From positions 1,366,380-1,430,379 of the forward strand of contig NZ_BBRF01000001.1 of NCBI RefSeq assembly GCF_000975135.1: a stretch of 64,000 nucleotides of DNA, written 5' to 3'. A program made the position numbers and the translations under genes. Under the pieces are notes generated by a model, which saw nothing but the letters and a program-made list of their open reading frames with translations, was not told where the DNA came from and searched no databases. Of the stretch, positions 37,921-47,150 are shown piece by piece. The DNA is from Demequina aurantiaca (GTDB lineage Bacteria; Actinomycetota; Actinomycetes; Actinomycetales; Demequinaceae). How positions within the stretch are numbered: the stretch's first letter is position 1; each line of letters opens with the position of its first letter.

Positions 37921-38547
37921 CTACGTGGTGCCGTCGGGCACGCGGCGCTGAGCGACGTCCAGAAAGGCCTTGACCGTCGCCGCCGTCTCGCGGACGTAGC
38001 CCATCGCGGTGTGCTCGCGGACGATCACGGGCGGATACGCGCCTTGCGCAGAGATGCCGAGTCGTTCGCACAGCCAGACCGCACGGGGCAGGTGGAATTC
38101 CTGGCTGACCGCAATCACGCTTTTCACTCCGTAGACATGCCGCGCCCGATGCGCCGAGGAGTAGGTGTCCACACCGCGGGGGTCCGCGGTAATCGCCGAG
38201 GCCGGGATGCCCAGGTCGATCGCGACCCGGGCCATGACGGCAGGCTCGTCGAACGAGTGCGCGTGGATGCCGTCGCCACTCATGATCAGGGTGTCGACCA
38301 CGCCCCGCTTGAAGAGTTCGACCCCGGTCTCGACGCGCTCACGCAGGAATCGTGAGGGGCGGCCATCGGGCCACACCCGGGCGCCCAGGATCAGCGCGGC
38401 ATCGGCATGAGCAAAGTCGGCCTCGACGGGCTTGACGCTGGCCGCGGTAGTGACTCGCGTGACGGCGGTGGGCAGGGCAATGGCGGCCCCCATCGCGAGC
38501 GCGGCACTACCGGCGATCCGCAGCGCGGACGTGCCGCGGTCGTTCAT
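37921..38547 (-). CDS. SanA/YdcF-like DUF218 membrane protein
   Basis: 208 residues from the ATG at 38547, overlapping the accE stop by 4 bp; the frame open to 38634 lies inside accE. One N-terminal membrane helix (about 10-30), then a DUF218 domain (ALILGARVWPDGRPSRFL, MSGDG, TYSSAHRARHVYGVKSVIAVSQEFHLPRA split across strands). SanA homologues act in envelope barrier function or antibiotic resistance. Coupling to the carboxylase operon is noted but unexplained. Confidence 0.85.
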   Translation of the reverse strand: MNDRGTSALRIAGSAALAMGAAIALPTAVTRVTTAASVKPVEADFAHADAALILGARVWPDGRPSRFLRERVETGVELFKRGVVDTLIMSGDGIHAHSFDEPAVMARVAIDLGIPASAITADPRGVDTYSSAHRARHVYGVKSVIAVSQEFHLPRAVWLCERLGISAQGAYPPVIVREHTAMGYVRETAATVKAFLDVAQRRVPDGTT

Positions 38548-38804
38548 CGCAGGGAGTGGCGCCAGGCGGAGGCGCCGCGGCCCAAGGGGCCGTTGGCGCG
38601 ACTGCCGCGCATGCTGCGTGCCCTGTCCATCCAAGCGGAGGTGGGGGAGCCGGGCTCGTCCTCCTCCGCATCGGCCACGGTAAATGCCGCCATGCCGGCC
38701 ACCAATGCCGCGAGCTCAGCATCGTCGGGGGTGCCGCGCACCACCCGCATGCCCGCGGACGATGCTGCGGCGCCCTGGTTCTGGTCAGTTGCGTCGGGCG
38801 TCAC
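38544..38804 (-). CDS. accE: Acyl-CoA carboxylase epsilon subunit
   Basis: 86 residues from a GTG at 38804 that overlaps the accD stop (GTGA). The AccE/PccE family shape is seen: a conserved N-terminal strand-helix ([23 protein letters not shown], cited as RGTP-D-AELAAL) and a C-terminal W-x-D-R...W pattern near residues 58-81. It bridges alpha and beta subunits in actinobacterial acyl-CoA carboxylases. A small gene, easily missed because a longer frame to 39095 runs into accD. Confidence 0.88.
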   Translation of the reverse strand: MTPDATDQNQGAAASSAGMRVVRGTPDDAELAALVAGMAAFTVADAEEDEPGSPTSAWMDRARSMRGSRANGPLGRGASAWRHSLR

Positions 38805-40390
38805 AGCGGGATGTTTCCGTGCTTCTTGGGCGGCATCGCGGCGCGCTTGGTCCGTAGTGCACGTAGGGCTCGTACCACCTGCTCGCGCGTCTCGGACGGC
38901 TCGATGACGGCGTCCACGTAGCCACGGTCGGCGGCGTCGTAGGGGTTCACAATCCGCTCCTCGTAGTCGTCTATCAGGCTCTGGCGTTCGGCCTCGACGT
39001 CCCCGCCCTGCTCGGCCACGGTCGCGAGGGTGCGGCGCTGCAGGATGTTGACGGCGCCCGCAGCACCCATGACGGCGATCTGTGCGGTCGGCCACGCGAG
39101 GTTCACGTCGGCACCCAACTGCTTGGAGGCCATCACGATGTACGCGCCTCCGTACGCCTTGCGAGTGATAACGGTGACGAGTGGCACGGTGGCCTCGGCA
39201 TAGGCGTAGATCAGTTTGGCGCCGCGGCGGATGATGCCCTGGTGCTCCTGGTCCACTCCGGGCAGGAAGCCGGGTACATCCACGAACGTCACGACGGGAA
39301 TGTTGAACGCGTCGCAGGTGCGCACGAATCGCGCAGCCTTCTCCGCGGCGTCGATGTCCAACGTGCCGGCCTTGGCGAGCGGCTGGTTGGCGACGATGCC
39401 TACCGAGTGTCCCTCGACGTGGCCGAAGCCCACGACGACGTTGGGAGCGAAGAGCGGCTGGATCTCAAAGAAGTCGCCCTCGTCCAGCACGGCCTCGATG
39501 ACGGTCTTCATGTCATAGGGCTGGTTGGGGCTGTCGGGGATGATCGTATCGAGCGCCGTGTCCGTGTCGGTGGCCTCGAAATCCGCCTCGTGTTCCCACG
39601 TGGGGGCGTCGGACAGGTTGTTCTGCGGCAGGAACTGGAGCAGGTGCTGCACGTATTCGATGGCGTCGGCCTCGTCCTCGGCGAGGTAGTGCGCGACGCC
39701 GGACTTCTGGTTGTGGGTCTGGCCGCCGCCCAGTTCCTCGAAGGTGACGTTCTCGCCGGTGACCGACTTGATGACGTCGGGCCCGGTGATGAACATCTGC
39801 GACGTGCCATCGGCCATCACGATGAAATCGGTCAGCGCGGGGGAGTACACCGCGCCACCCGCGGACGGGCCCAGGATGATGGAGATCTGGGGGATGACGC
39901 CCGATGCTGCGACATTGCGGCGGAAGATCTCCGCGAACTGGGTGAGGGCCGCGACGCCCTCCTGAATGCGCGCGCCGCCGCCGTCCGAGATGCCGATCAG
40001 CGGGACGCCGGTGCGTAGCGCAAAATCCTGCATCTTGGCGATCTTCTGACCGTGGACCTCGCCCAACGAGCCGCCAAAAACGGTGAAGTCCTGGCTGTAG
40101 ACGCACACCTGACGGCCGTCAATGGTTCCGTGGCCGGTGACCACGCCGTCGCCGAACGGGCGGTTGTTGTCCAGGCCAAAGTTGCGCGAGCGGTGGCGAT
40201 TGAGTGCGTCGAGCTCGACAAAGGAGCCCTCGTCGAGCAGCATGTCGATGCGCTCACGGGCAGTTTTCTTGCCACGGGCGTGCTGCTTTTCCTGCGCGGT
40301 CGCCTCGGCGGTGGTGTGTGCTGCGGTGGTCTTCTTGCGAAGGTCCTCGAGCTGGCTCGCGGTGGTCTTGCTTGGACTATTGGTCGACAC
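38801..40390 (-). CDS. accD5: Acyl-CoA (propionyl-CoA) carboxylase beta subunit
   Basis: 529 residues from a GTG at 40390 with an AAGGGGGA ribosome site. Carboxyltransferase with two crotonase-like halves: [30 protein letters not shown], then [14 protein letters not shown] and [11 protein letters not shown]. It transfers CO2 from carboxybiotin to propionyl- or acetyl-CoA. Gene order birA-accD-accE-maf-accA3 supports AccD5 identity; preference between propionyl and acetyl substrates is not settled from sequence. Confidence 0.93.
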   Translation of the reverse strand: MSTNSPSKTTASQLEDLRKKTTAAHTTAEATAQEKQHARGKKTARERIDMLLDEGSFVELDALNRHRSRNFGLDNNRPFGDGVVTGHGTIDGRQVCVYSQDFTVFGGSLGEVHGQKIAKMQDFALRTGVPLIGISDGGGARIQEGVAALTQFAEIFRRNVAASGVIPQISIILGPSAGGAVYSPALTDFIVMADGTSQMFITGPDVIKSVTGENVTFEELGGGQTHNQKSGVAHYLAEDEADAIEYVQHLLQFLPQNNLSDAPTWEHEADFEATDTDTALDTIIPDSPNQPYDMKTVIEAVLDEGDFFEIQPLFAPNVVVGFGHVEGHSVGIVANQPLAKAGTLDIDAAEKAARFVRTCDAFNIPVVTFVDVPGFLPGVDQEHQGIIRRGAKLIYAYAEATVPLVTVITRKAYGGAYIVMASKQLGADVNLAWPTAQIAVMGAAGAVNILQRRTLATVAEQGGDVEAERQSLIDDYEERIVNPYDAADRGYVDAVIEPSETREQVVRALRALRTKRAAMPPKKHGNIPL

Positions 40391-40427
40391 GTGTCCCCCT
40401 TGAATGAACTGCCAGTAGCCTAGCCCG

Positions 40428-41288
40428 GTGAGTACCCCTTCGCCTGCAGCCGTCGCCCATTCCCGCCGACCCCTTACTACTGAGGGGCTTTCGATGCTGG
40501 TGGGGGACAACCGCCCCCTGTCTCAGGTCACGGTGGTCCCCACCTCTCCCTCTACTAACACTGCGGTGTTGGCCAAGGCCGAGGCGAAGCCGGACGAGTG
40601 GCCCCACATGAGCGCGCTCGTCGCGGATCACCAAACCGCGGGACGGGGGCGCTCGGGTCGCCAGTGGCAGACTCCCGCTGCGGCTGCGTGCACTATCTCT
40701 GTTGTCATCCGCCCCGCGGGTGTTCGACGGGATGCGTACGGCTGGGCGCCGTTGGTGGTGGGCCTCGCGACGGTGCGCGCTCTCAGGACGCTTGGTGTGG
40801 GTGCCATGCTGAAGTGGCCGAATGACGTGGTGGTCGAGGCCGGTGTGCGTGAGATCCCCGAGTGGGGCAAGTGGCGCAAGGTGGTGGGCATCTTGTGTGA
40901 GACAGTGCCCGGCCAGGACGCAATCGTCGCTGGTATCGGCATCAATGTTTCCCAATCCCCGGGCGAGCTGCCGGTGCCCCACGCGGCCTCACTCGCCACG
41001 CTGGGCGCGACCAAGCTGGATCGCGTGGCGCTGCTGCGGGTACTGACCGCCGAACTCGCCGATGCCGTGGGCATGTGGGAGGGCACCGACGACCGCGGCG
41101 CGATTCCCGCCTCCGTGGGTGCCGTGTGCGCGACCATCGGCTGGGACGTCGCGGTGGATGTACCTGGCGCGTCGCCGGTGAACGGCCGCGCGGTGGGCCT
41201 CAGCCCGCAGGGTGGACTCCTGGTTGAGACCTCCTCGGGAGAGCGCCGCGAGATATTGGCTGGAGACGTGCGCGTCCGTCGCGCCTGA
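40428..41288 (+). CDS. birA: Biotin-[acetyl-CoA-carboxylase] ligase (no DNA-binding domain)
   Basis: 286 residues. The biotinyl-AMP loop is GRGRSGRQW, with catalytic [10 protein letters not shown] and KVVGIL segments and a C-terminal SH3-like domain. There is no N-terminal helix-turn-helix, so it acts as enzyme only and not as repressor. Divergent from accD5, 37 bp away, and it biotinylates the accA3 product. Confidence 0.94.
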   Translation: MSTPSPAAVAHSRRPLTTEGLSMLVGDNRPLSQVTVVPTSPSTNTAVLAKAEAKPDEWPHMSALVADHQTAGRGRSGRQWQTPAAAACTISVVIRPAGVRRDAYGWAPLVVGLATVRALRTLGVGAMLKWPNDVVVEAGVREIPEWGKWRKVVGILCETVPGQDAIVAGIGINVSQSPGELPVPHAASLATLGATKLDRVALLRVLTAELADAVGMWEGTDDRGAIPASVGAVCATIGWDVAVDVPGASPVNGRAVGLSPQGGLLVETSSGERREILAGDVRVRRA

Positions 41289-41303
41289 GTCTCGCGTACC
41301 CAA

Positions 41304-41460
41304 CCACCAGCGCCGTCGCGCCTCCTTCCGCACGTCCCACGTTCAAGCACCAGAGGTGTCCCGCTCGCTTCCGCAGGTCCCACGTTCACCACCGCCGTTC
41401 TGCTTCCTTCCGCCAGCCCCCAGGCGACCGTCGCGCCTCCTTCCGCAGGTCCCACGTTCA
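41304..41460. repeat. Degenerate ~36-42-bp tandem repeats between birA and the SRAP gene
   Basis: 33 bp at 41313-41345 recur at 41428-41460 with one change; a third partial copy (GCTTCCGCAGGTCCCACGTT and on) is at 41367-41390 and a weaker one at 41400-41424. The common core is CTTCCGCAGGTCCCACGTTCA. Non-coding, in the 305-bp convergent spacer. Confidence 0.85.
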
Positions 41461-41474
41461 CCAGCGCCGTCCCG

Positions 41475-41509
41475 TCGTGAAGGACGAATGTGAGAATCGT
41501 CCTTCACGA
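41475..41509. terminator. 13-bp hairpin after birA
   Basis: TCGTGAAGGACGA (41475-41487) pairs perfectly with 41497-41509 around a 9-nt loop. Placed between convergent genes it could terminate either strand, although no U-tract follows. Confidence 0.7.
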
Positions 41510-41521
41510 GGGTGCTCATGA

Positions 41522-41563
41522 CCCTTCCTGAAGGCGTACCTGTGGATTGTCCTTCAGGAAGGG
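41522..41563. terminator. Second 13-bp hairpin before the SRAP 3' end
   Basis: CCCTTCCTGAAGG (41522-41534) pairs with CCTTCAGGAAGGG (41551-41563) around 16 nt. Each arm shares the GAAGG/CCTTC words with the upstream hairpin, so the two could also cross-pair. Confidence 0.65.
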
Positions 41564-41593
41564 ACCGCGGCACGTCTCAGCGCGGTGGAATTG

Positions 41594-42286
41594 CTACCCT
41601 GCGGGCTCCAACAGTGCCGCGGAGTTGTTGCGGACGTTGCCTACGGCCTTGTCGATCGCGTACCACTCGACCTCTTGCGCCGGGGCGGCGATGACGTCGA
41701 GCAGCGAGTCCTTGTCCGATTCAGGATCCAGCCAGAGGTCGCGCTGATCCTCGGTGAGCATCACGGGTTGGCGGTCGTGTAGCTCGCGCATCTCGTCGCG
41801 CGCAGCGGTAGTCACGATGGTGCACGTGGCCAGCCATGGCGCGTCATCGGCCGAGCCCTTCTCCCGCCAGAACTCGTACAGGCCCGCAAAGGCCAGGGGA
41901 GCATCGTCCGATGTGTGGATGTAGTGAGGCGTCTTGACGCCGCCCTCGGTGTGCCATTCGTAGTAGCCGCTCGCGGGGACTAGGCAGCGGCGCTTGGCGA
42001 AGGCGGAGCGGAAGGAGGGCTTATCCGCGACGGTCTCGCCGCGCGCGTTGATCATGCGCGACCCCACCGAGGGGTCCTTGGCCCAGGACGGCACCAGGCC
42101 CCATTTGGCCGTCTCGCCGATGCGCTGACTTGGGTCGTCTTTAGAGGCGGTCACCAAGATGACCTTCTGAGTTGGCGCGACGTTCCATGACGGGCCGAGG
42201 AGGCGCGCGTCGTCGGCGAGGGTGGCGATCTCGAAGGCATCGATCAGCTCTTGCTCGGACAGGAAATTCGCGTAGCGGCCGCACAT
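41594..42286 (-). CDS. SRAP-domain (HMCES/YedK) abasic-site DNA-protein crosslink protein
   Basis: 230 residues. The catalytic Cys2 is directly after the initiator Met (MCGRYAN); the active-site Asn (WNVAPTQ), Glu (ASGYYEWH) and His (HDRQPVML) are all present. The protein covalently traps abasic sites in single-stranded DNA, protecting them from cleavage. No partner genes are near; it is divergent from the Tad pilus locus. Confidence 0.94.
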   Translation of the reverse strand: MCGRYANFLSEQELIDAFEIATLADDARLLGPSWNVAPTQKVILVTASKDDPSQRIGETAKWGLVPSWAKDPSVGSRMINARGETVADKPSFRSAFAKRRCLVPASGYYEWHTEGGVKTPHYIHTSDDAPLAFAGLYEFWREKGSADDAPWLATCTIVTTAARDEMRELHDRQPVMLTEDQRDLWLDPESDKDSLLDVIAAPAQEVEWYAIDKAVGNVRNNSAALLEPAG

Positions 42287-42312
42287 GCCTCTAGTCTGCC
42301 TCGCCGTGTCTA

Positions 42313-42392
42313 CGTCCGCACCCTAGATCTGGGTTGCTCCCGATGCACTACGCACCACGGCGGATCCGCAGTGCGGTTCTAGGGTGCGGACG
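42313..42392. repeat. 80-bp element with 15-bp perfect inverted repeats
   Basis: CGTCCGCACCCTAGA (42313-42327) is the exact reverse complement of 42378-42392. Inside are GCACT/AGTGC (42345/42370) and the 10-bp palindrome GCGGATCCGC. No target-site duplication is visible. It lies in the 193-bp divergent spacer between the SRAP gene and cpaF. Confidence 0.85.
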
Positions 42393-42479
42393 GTGCGCTG
42401 AGTAGTGTGCGCGGACTCAACGACGGGCCCGTTTGTGCGTGAGCGCAGAGGTTATCCACAAAGAAGATGCGAGGAACTG

Positions 42480-43739
42480 GTGGTTCCCCTAATGTCTATT
42501 GGCATGACCGCCGACGCCGCCGCGACTATCGAGGCGCAGGTGCGCGATCAAATCCGCGAGCGCGGTGTGGATCCGTTGCGTGAGGCCGCGATGGTGCGTG
42601 ACCTGGTCGAGGAGGCACTCGAGGCCTGGGACGAGAGGGCTTTGGTCGGCGCAGTCGCGCCGGTGCATGACCGCGAGTCGACTGCGAAGTCAGTCGTCGA
42701 CAACGTCGCCGGACTGGGCCCGTTGCAGCGCTACCTCGATGATCCGGAGATCGAGGAGATCTGGATCAACGAGCCCTCGCAGGTCTACGTCGCCCGCCAC
42801 GGCCAGGCGGAGTTAACCACCACCATGCTGACCGCCACCCAGGTGCGCGACCTGGTGGAGCAAATGCTCAAGGTGTCTGGGCGGCGGCTGGACTTGTCGA
42901 GCCCATTCGTGGATGCGACGTTGCCGGGAGGCGAGCGACTACACGCCGTCATCCCTGACGTGACTCGGGCGCATTGGGCGGTCAACATCCGTAAATACAT
43001 TGCCCGCGCGCGTCACGTGCAGGATCTCGTTGACCTCGGGTCACTGACGCAGCAAGCCGCGGACTTCCTCGCCGCCGCTGTGGCCGCGGGACTCAACATC
43101 GTGGTCTCAGGGGCGACTCAGGCCGGTAAGACAACGATGTTGAACGCGCTCGCGGGATGCATTCCACCGCGCGAACGGGTCGTGACGTGCGAGGAAGTCT
43201 TCGAACTTAAAATCGCGCAGCGCGACGTGGTGGGCCTTCAGTGCCGCCAGCCGTCCCTCGAGGGAACCGGGGAGATTCCCTTGCGCCGGCTCGTCAAGGA
43301 GGCGCTGCGGATGCGCCCTAGCCGCATCATCATTGGCGAGGTCAGAGAAGCCGAATCTCTGGACATGCTTGTCGCCCTCAATGCCGGAATTCCCGGGATG
43401 GCGACCATCCACGCGAACTCGGCGCGAGACGCCGTCGTGAAGCTCTGCACACTGCCACTCCTGGCGGGAGAGAACGTATCCGACCGCTTCGTGGTGCCCA
43501 CCGTCGCATCGGCGATTGATCTAGTTATTCACCTTGACCTTGACCATCGAGGGAAGCGCCACGTGCGCGAGATCGTTGGTCTGTCGGGGCGCGTTGAGGA
43601 CGGGGTAGTCGAGGTCTCGGACATCTTCAAGACTGAGAACGGCGGCCTGGTCCGTGGCACCGGGTTCCCGCCGCATGAGGACCGGTTTGCTCACCACGGC
43701 CTGGACCTGATGCAACTGTTGGGCGGTTCTGCATCGTGA
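42480..43739 (+). CDS. cpaF: Tad pilus secretion ATPase (CpaF/TadA)
   Basis: 419 residues from a GTG at 42480 chosen for its GAGG site 5 nt upstream; ATGs at 42492 and 42504 are alternatives. The secretion ATPase core has Walker A GATQAGKTT (Gln-Ala instead of the usual Gly-Ser), an Asp box, and Walker B RIIIGEVREAES, with an N-terminal GLGPLQRYLDDPEIEEIWIN domain typical of CpaF. It powers pilus assembly. First gene of a seven-gene Tad operon with overlaps throughout. Confidence 0.94.
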   Translation: MVPLMSIGMTADAAATIEAQVRDQIRERGVDPLREAAMVRDLVEEALEAWDERALVGAVAPVHDRESTAKSVVDNVAGLGPLQRYLDDPEIEEIWINEPSQVYVARHGQAELTTTMLTATQVRDLVEQMLKVSGRRLDLSSPFVDATLPGGERLHAVIPDVTRAHWAVNIRKYIARARHVQDLVDLGSLTQQAADFLAAAVAAGLNIVVSGATQAGKTTMLNALAGCIPPRERVVTCEEVFELKIAQRDVVGLQCRQPSLEGTGEIPLRRLVKEALRMRPSRIIIGEVREAESLDMLVALNAGIPGMATIHANSARDAVVKLCTLPLLAGENVSDRFVVPTVASAIDLVIHLDLDHRGKRHVREIVGLSGRVEDGVVEVSDIFKTENGGLVRGTGFPPHEDRFAHHGLDLMQLLGGSAS

Positions 43740-44596
43740 CCACTGTGTGGGGATTGTGTCTCGGTGCGGGGCTGTTTCTGGTCTGGCGCTCGATGTGGGC
43801 CGGAGAGCCGGCCGCGCATCCGCGATACTCGCGTTGGCGGGCAAACGTCGCCGACTCCCTGGTCCAAGCGGGAATGCCGAACCTCACGCCAGGCGCACTC
43901 GTCGCAGCCTCGGTCATTGCGGGTGGCCTCGTCGCGCTCACCGTGGGTGGCCTGGCTGCATCTCTCCCGATCGGCCTGTGCTTCGGCATCCTTGCGGGCC
44001 GCGCGCCGAGCGCTCTTGTGGCGATGCGTGCCCGGGGGCGTCGCGAATCGATGCGCACGGTCTGGCCGGACGTGGTGGACAATCTTGCGTCGGGGATTAG
44101 GGCGGGACTCCCTCTCGCCGAGGCGCTTTCTCAGGTGGCAGAGACCGGGCCCGAGCAGGTGCGTCCAGCGTTCGACGCGTTCGCCCAGGACTACCGGGCC
44201 ACCGGCAGGTTCGCGGACAGCCTGGACGCGCTCAAGGCGCGCGTCGCGGATCCCGTGGCCGATCGCATCGTTGAGGCGATCCGTATCACCCGTGACGTCG
44301 GCGGATCCGACGTGGGGCACGTGCTGCGCACCCTCGCCGAGTTTCTCCGGGACGATGCTCGGGCCAGGGGAGAGATTGAGGCTCGCCAGAGTTGGACGGT
44401 CAACGCGGCCCGGCTCGCGGTCGCGGCCCCGTGGGTGGTGCTCGCATTGCTCAGCAGTCAGCCGAGCAACACTGCCGCCTTCAACAGCCCCGCTGGCCTC
44501 ATGGTGCTCGCGGTCGGCGGAATCGTCACTGTGGTGGCCTACCGACTCATGGTGCGCATCGGCCGGCTACCGGTGGAAGTGCGGGTGCTTCGATGA
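43736..44596 (+). CDS. tadB: Tad pilus inner-membrane platform protein TadB
   Basis: 286 residues, starting in a GTGA overlap with cpaF. The T2SSF domain occupies about residues 110-235 (PDVVDNLASGIRAGLPLAEALSQVA and following helices), flanked by membrane helices near 60-85, 225-245 and 255-275. It forms the assembly platform with TadC. Confidence 0.92.
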   Translation: MTTVWGLCLGAGLFLVWRSMWAGEPAAHPRYSRWRANVADSLVQAGMPNLTPGALVAASVIAGGLVALTVGGLAASLPIGLCFGILAGRAPSALVAMRARGRRESMRTVWPDVVDNLASGIRAGLPLAEALSQVAETGPEQVRPAFDAFAQDYRATGRFADSLDALKARVADPVADRIVEAIRITRDVGGSDVGHVLRTLAEFLRDDARARGEIEARQSWTVNAARLAVAAPWVVLALLSSQPSNTAAFNSPAGLMVLAVGGIVTVVAYRLMVRIGRLPVEVRVLR

Positions 44597-45507
44597 CGCC
44601 CGCCGCGATGGCGTGGGGACTGACCCTGGGAATTGGTCTGGTGTTGGTCGCGTCTTGGTTTGGCGCGCGCCGAGCGACCCTTGAGCAAAGGGTGGCGCCT
44701 CAATTGCGCGAGCACGGTCTTGTGACCCGCGGGGGCGGGGCGCCCGCACGCTCGGTCGTCGAGCGACTACTCGCGCCCGCGCTGCGCGACGGGGTAGGTG
44801 TGGTCGCAAAATGGGGGTCGCCCACAAAAGAACTAGAAGTTCGCCTGCGCCGCGCAGGGTCGAGTCTGAGTGTCGATCAGTTTCGCGCCGAGCAGGTGGT
44901 GTGGGCCATCGCCGGTCTGGTTGCGGGTCTGGTGGTGTCGGGCATATTGGTGTCCACACGCGCGTCATCGCCGCTCGTCCTCTTGGTGCTGACGGTGGCG
45001 TTGGGCGGGGCCGCATTCGCCGCCAGGGACTACATGCTGACCCGTGACGTCGCCCGCCGCGAGTCCGCGATGGTGGCAGAGTTGCCCACCATCGCCGAAC
45101 TCCTCGCGCTCTCAGTGGGGGCAGGTGAGGGAGCGCTGGGCGCCTTGGAGCGCGTGGTCGCGACGACGTCGGGCGCACTCGCGCATGAGTTGTCTCACAC
45201 GCTCGCGCAGGTGCGTGGTGGCTCGCCCCTGAGCGAGGAACTTCGGGGGCTGGCTCAGCGCACTGGCGCCAGCGGAGTGCGGCGGTTCGCCGATGCGACG
45301 GCCACCGCCATCGATCGCGGCACCCCACTCGCCGCCGTATTGCGGGCGCAGGCGCAGGATGCGCGTGCGACTGGCAGGCGCGAGCTCATGGAGCAAGGCG
45401 GCAAGAAGGAGATCGCGATGATGGTCCCGGTGGTGTTCCTCATCTTGCCCATCACGATCGTCTTCGCGGTCTTTCCCGGACTCATTGCCATCGACCTAGG
45501 CGGCTAG
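44593..45507 (+). CDS. tadC: Tad pilus inner-membrane platform protein TadC
   Basis: 304 residues from the ATG at 44593 (ATGA overlap with tadB); the longer frame from 44392 lies inside tadB. T2SSF domain from about residue 155 (ELPTIAELLALSVGAGEGALGALE), with membrane helices at both ends and a C-terminal VPVVFLILPITIVFAVFPGL helix. Partner of TadB. Confidence 0.92.
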   Translation: MTPAAMAWGLTLGIGLVLVASWFGARRATLEQRVAPQLREHGLVTRGGGAPARSVVERLLAPALRDGVGVVAKWGSPTKELEVRLRRAGSSLSVDQFRAEQVVWAIAGLVAGLVVSGILVSTRASSPLVLLVLTVALGGAAFAARDYMLTRDVARRESAMVAELPTIAELLALSVGAGEGALGALERVVATTSGALAHELSHTLAQVRGGSPLSEELRGLAQRTGASGVRRFADATATAIDRGTPLAAVLRAQAQDARATGRRELMEQGGKKEIAMMVPVVFLILPITIVFAVFPGLIAIDLGG

Positions 45508-45537
45508 ACCCGCGTCTATCAACTAAGAGGAGAACAG

Positions 45538-45726
45538 ATGACTGCGTTTCAGAAGTTTCTGCGCCAACTGCGTGACGAGGGTGGCTCCTCCGACCGAGGA
45601 GATGTTCCCGGCTGGGTGCTCATCACGCTCATGACGGCTGGTTTAGTTGCCCTAATTTGGGGCATCGCTGGACCCCGACTGGCCGATGTGTTCACCTCAG
45701 CCATTGATTCCGTCACCGGGGGCTAG
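45538..45726 (+). CDS. Small Tad-locus pilin-like protein
   Basis: 62 residues with an AGGAGA ribosome site. A polar N-terminus (about 25 residues, rich in Asp/Arg/Gly) is followed by one hydrophobic helix (GWVLITLMTAGLVALIWGIAG) and a short polar C-terminus, the size and layout of Flp pilins. The consensus G-x3-4-E prepilin site is not evident; a VPGWV is present instead. Its position between tadC and the TadE-like genes supports a major-pilin role. Confidence 0.7.
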   Translation: MTAFQKFLRQLRDEGGSSDRGDVPGWVLITLMTAGLVALIWGIAGPRLADVFTSAIDSVTGG

Positions 45727-46102
45727 CCGAGCCCGCGACGCCGGCAGCGCAACGGTCGAATTTCTTCTCGTCTCCGTGCTGGTGGTGGCGGTTGCGCTCG
45801 GGGTCATTCAATTAGCCATAGCGCTCCACGTGCGCAACATCCTGATTTCCAGCGCTCACGAGGGGGCGCAGTATGCGGCGCTCGCGGACAAGTCACTGGA
45901 CGACGGCGAGGCCCGTGCCGAGGTGCTGATGGATGGATCCTTGGGTGGGGTCCCCACCAGTTTTTCTGCGCAGCAGACTGTCATCGACGGGTTGCCCGCT
46001 ATTGAAATGACGGTCACGGCGCGCGTCCCCCTTGTCGGCATGTGGGGCGCCGGCGAGCAGCACATCACCGCCCACGCGCTCGCGGAGGTGCCACGTGGGT
46101 AG
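45686..46102 (+). CDS. TadE-like pseudopilin
   Basis: 138 residues as annotated from the ATG at 45686, which overlaps the previous gene by 41 bp; a TTG at 45704 is an alternative. The TadE signature is AGSATVEFLLVSVLVVAVALGV, with the Glu5-type residue in ATVEF and a hydrophobic helix, followed by an extracellular domain. It would be a minor pilin of the Tad system. Confidence 0.82.
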   Translation: MCSPQPLIPSPGASRARDAGSATVEFLLVSVLVVAVALGVIQLAIALHVRNILISSAHEGAQYAALADKSLDDGEARAEVLMDGSLGGVPTSFSAQQTVIDGLPAIEMTVTARVPLVGMWGAGEQHITAHALAEVPRG

Positions 46103-46613
46103 GCTACGCCCCTCACGTCTGCGCACGTTGAGCGACGAGGGCAGCGCGAGCCTCGAATTCATCGCGCTCACCCTGCTGTTGCTCGTTCCCTTGGTCTACC
46201 TCGTCATCGCGGTCGGTCAAATCCAGGCGGGTACGTTCGCGGCCGAGGCAAGCGCGAGAGCCGCTGCGCGCGGCGCCGTGGTGGCGGGAGTCGCCGCACT
46301 GGAGGACGGAGAAACTGAGGCGGATGCGCTCGGAATCGCGGACGGCTATGCCCACGCGGCGAGTTCCGTTGCGATCTCGGACTTTGGGCTGGGAAGTGCC
46401 GCGACGAGCACGATCGAGTTGTCGTGTTCCGAGGACCCTTGTTTCACTCCGGGAAGCGAAGTCACTTCACGGGTAAGCGTGACGGTGCCGCTACCCGGCG
46501 TGCCGTCATTTCTGCGTGGCGCGGTGCCGTTGGCCGTGACGGTGAGCGCGGACGCGGCCTCGCCGGTGGGTGGGATCGGCGGAGACGAGTGGCTCGCGGT
46601 GGGCGCGCCATGA
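46095..46613 (+). CDS. Second TadE/TadF-like pseudopilin
   Basis: 172 residues from a GTG at 46095 with a GGAGG site 6 nt upstream, overlapping the preceding gene by 8 bp; the frame open from 46032 is inside that gene. DEGSASLEFIALTLLLLVPLVYLV gives the TadE motif (SASLEF) and helix; a probable disulfide pair (SCSEDPC) sits near residue 120. A minor pilin candidate. Confidence 0.83.
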   Translation: MGRLRPSRLRTLSDEGSASLEFIALTLLLLVPLVYLVIAVGQIQAGTFAAEASARAAARGAVVAGVAALEDGETEADALGIADGYAHAASSVAISDFGLGSAATSTIELSCSEDPCFTPGSEVTSRVSVTVPLPGVPSFLRGAVPLAVTVSADAASPVGGIGGDEWLAVGAP

Positions 46614-47110
46614 CACGTAGGACCATGAGAAGGCTTGCCGCACGGCTGCCGGCCGATGCGTCGGGCCCGCGCGGCGACGACGGCACCATCGGGCTGCTCA
46701 CCTTGGGTATGACAGTGCTCGCTCTCGCCCTGATTCTGGTGGTCTCCGCGGTGACGACTGTGCATACCCAGCACATGCGCCTGGCTGCCGTCGCTGATGA
46801 ACTTGCCCTCGATGCCGCCGATGCCGCAGACCTCGACGCCTACTTCACCGGGGAAGCCGAGGAGGTCTTGGCCGGCAACCACGGCGTGGTGCTGTCGAGT
46901 GAGGCGATGCAGCGCGCCGTCGCGGATCGTGTTGCTGCCTCTGGCTCCAGGCTGGCTGATATTCAGGTTCTTCACGTGACGACACCGGATGGTCAAAGTG
47001 CCGTCGTGACGGTCGGCCTCACCGTGCATCCGATGCTCGGAGCCGAGGGCATCTTGCCGTTCCTCAGCGGGGTGAATCTGACGGCGACCGGCACAGCGCG
47101 CGCTTCCTAG
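46610..47110 (+). CDS. TadG/Rv3654c-like Tad-locus membrane protein
   Basis: 166 residues from the ATG at 46610 (ATGA overlap). A basic N-terminus is followed by GDDGTIGLLTLGMTVLALALILVVSAV, one membrane helix, and a helical outer domain. It fits the TadE-like/TadG N-terminal proteins of the actinobacterial helicase/secretion neighbourhood. No Glu5 is seen. Likely the last gene of the Tad operon; no prepilin peptidase or TadZ gene is present in the window. Confidence 0.75.
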   Translation: MTRRTMRRLAARLPADASGPRGDDGTIGLLTLGMTVLALALILVVSAVTTVHTQHMRLAAVADELALDAADAADLDAYFTGEAEEVLAGNHGVVLSSEAMQRAVADRVAASGSRLADIQVLHVTTPDGQSAVVTVGLTVHPMLGAEGILPFLSGVNLTATGTARAS

Positions 47111-47150
47111 CGGCGAACCCGGATCCTCGGTACGTACCGGACCGCGATGA

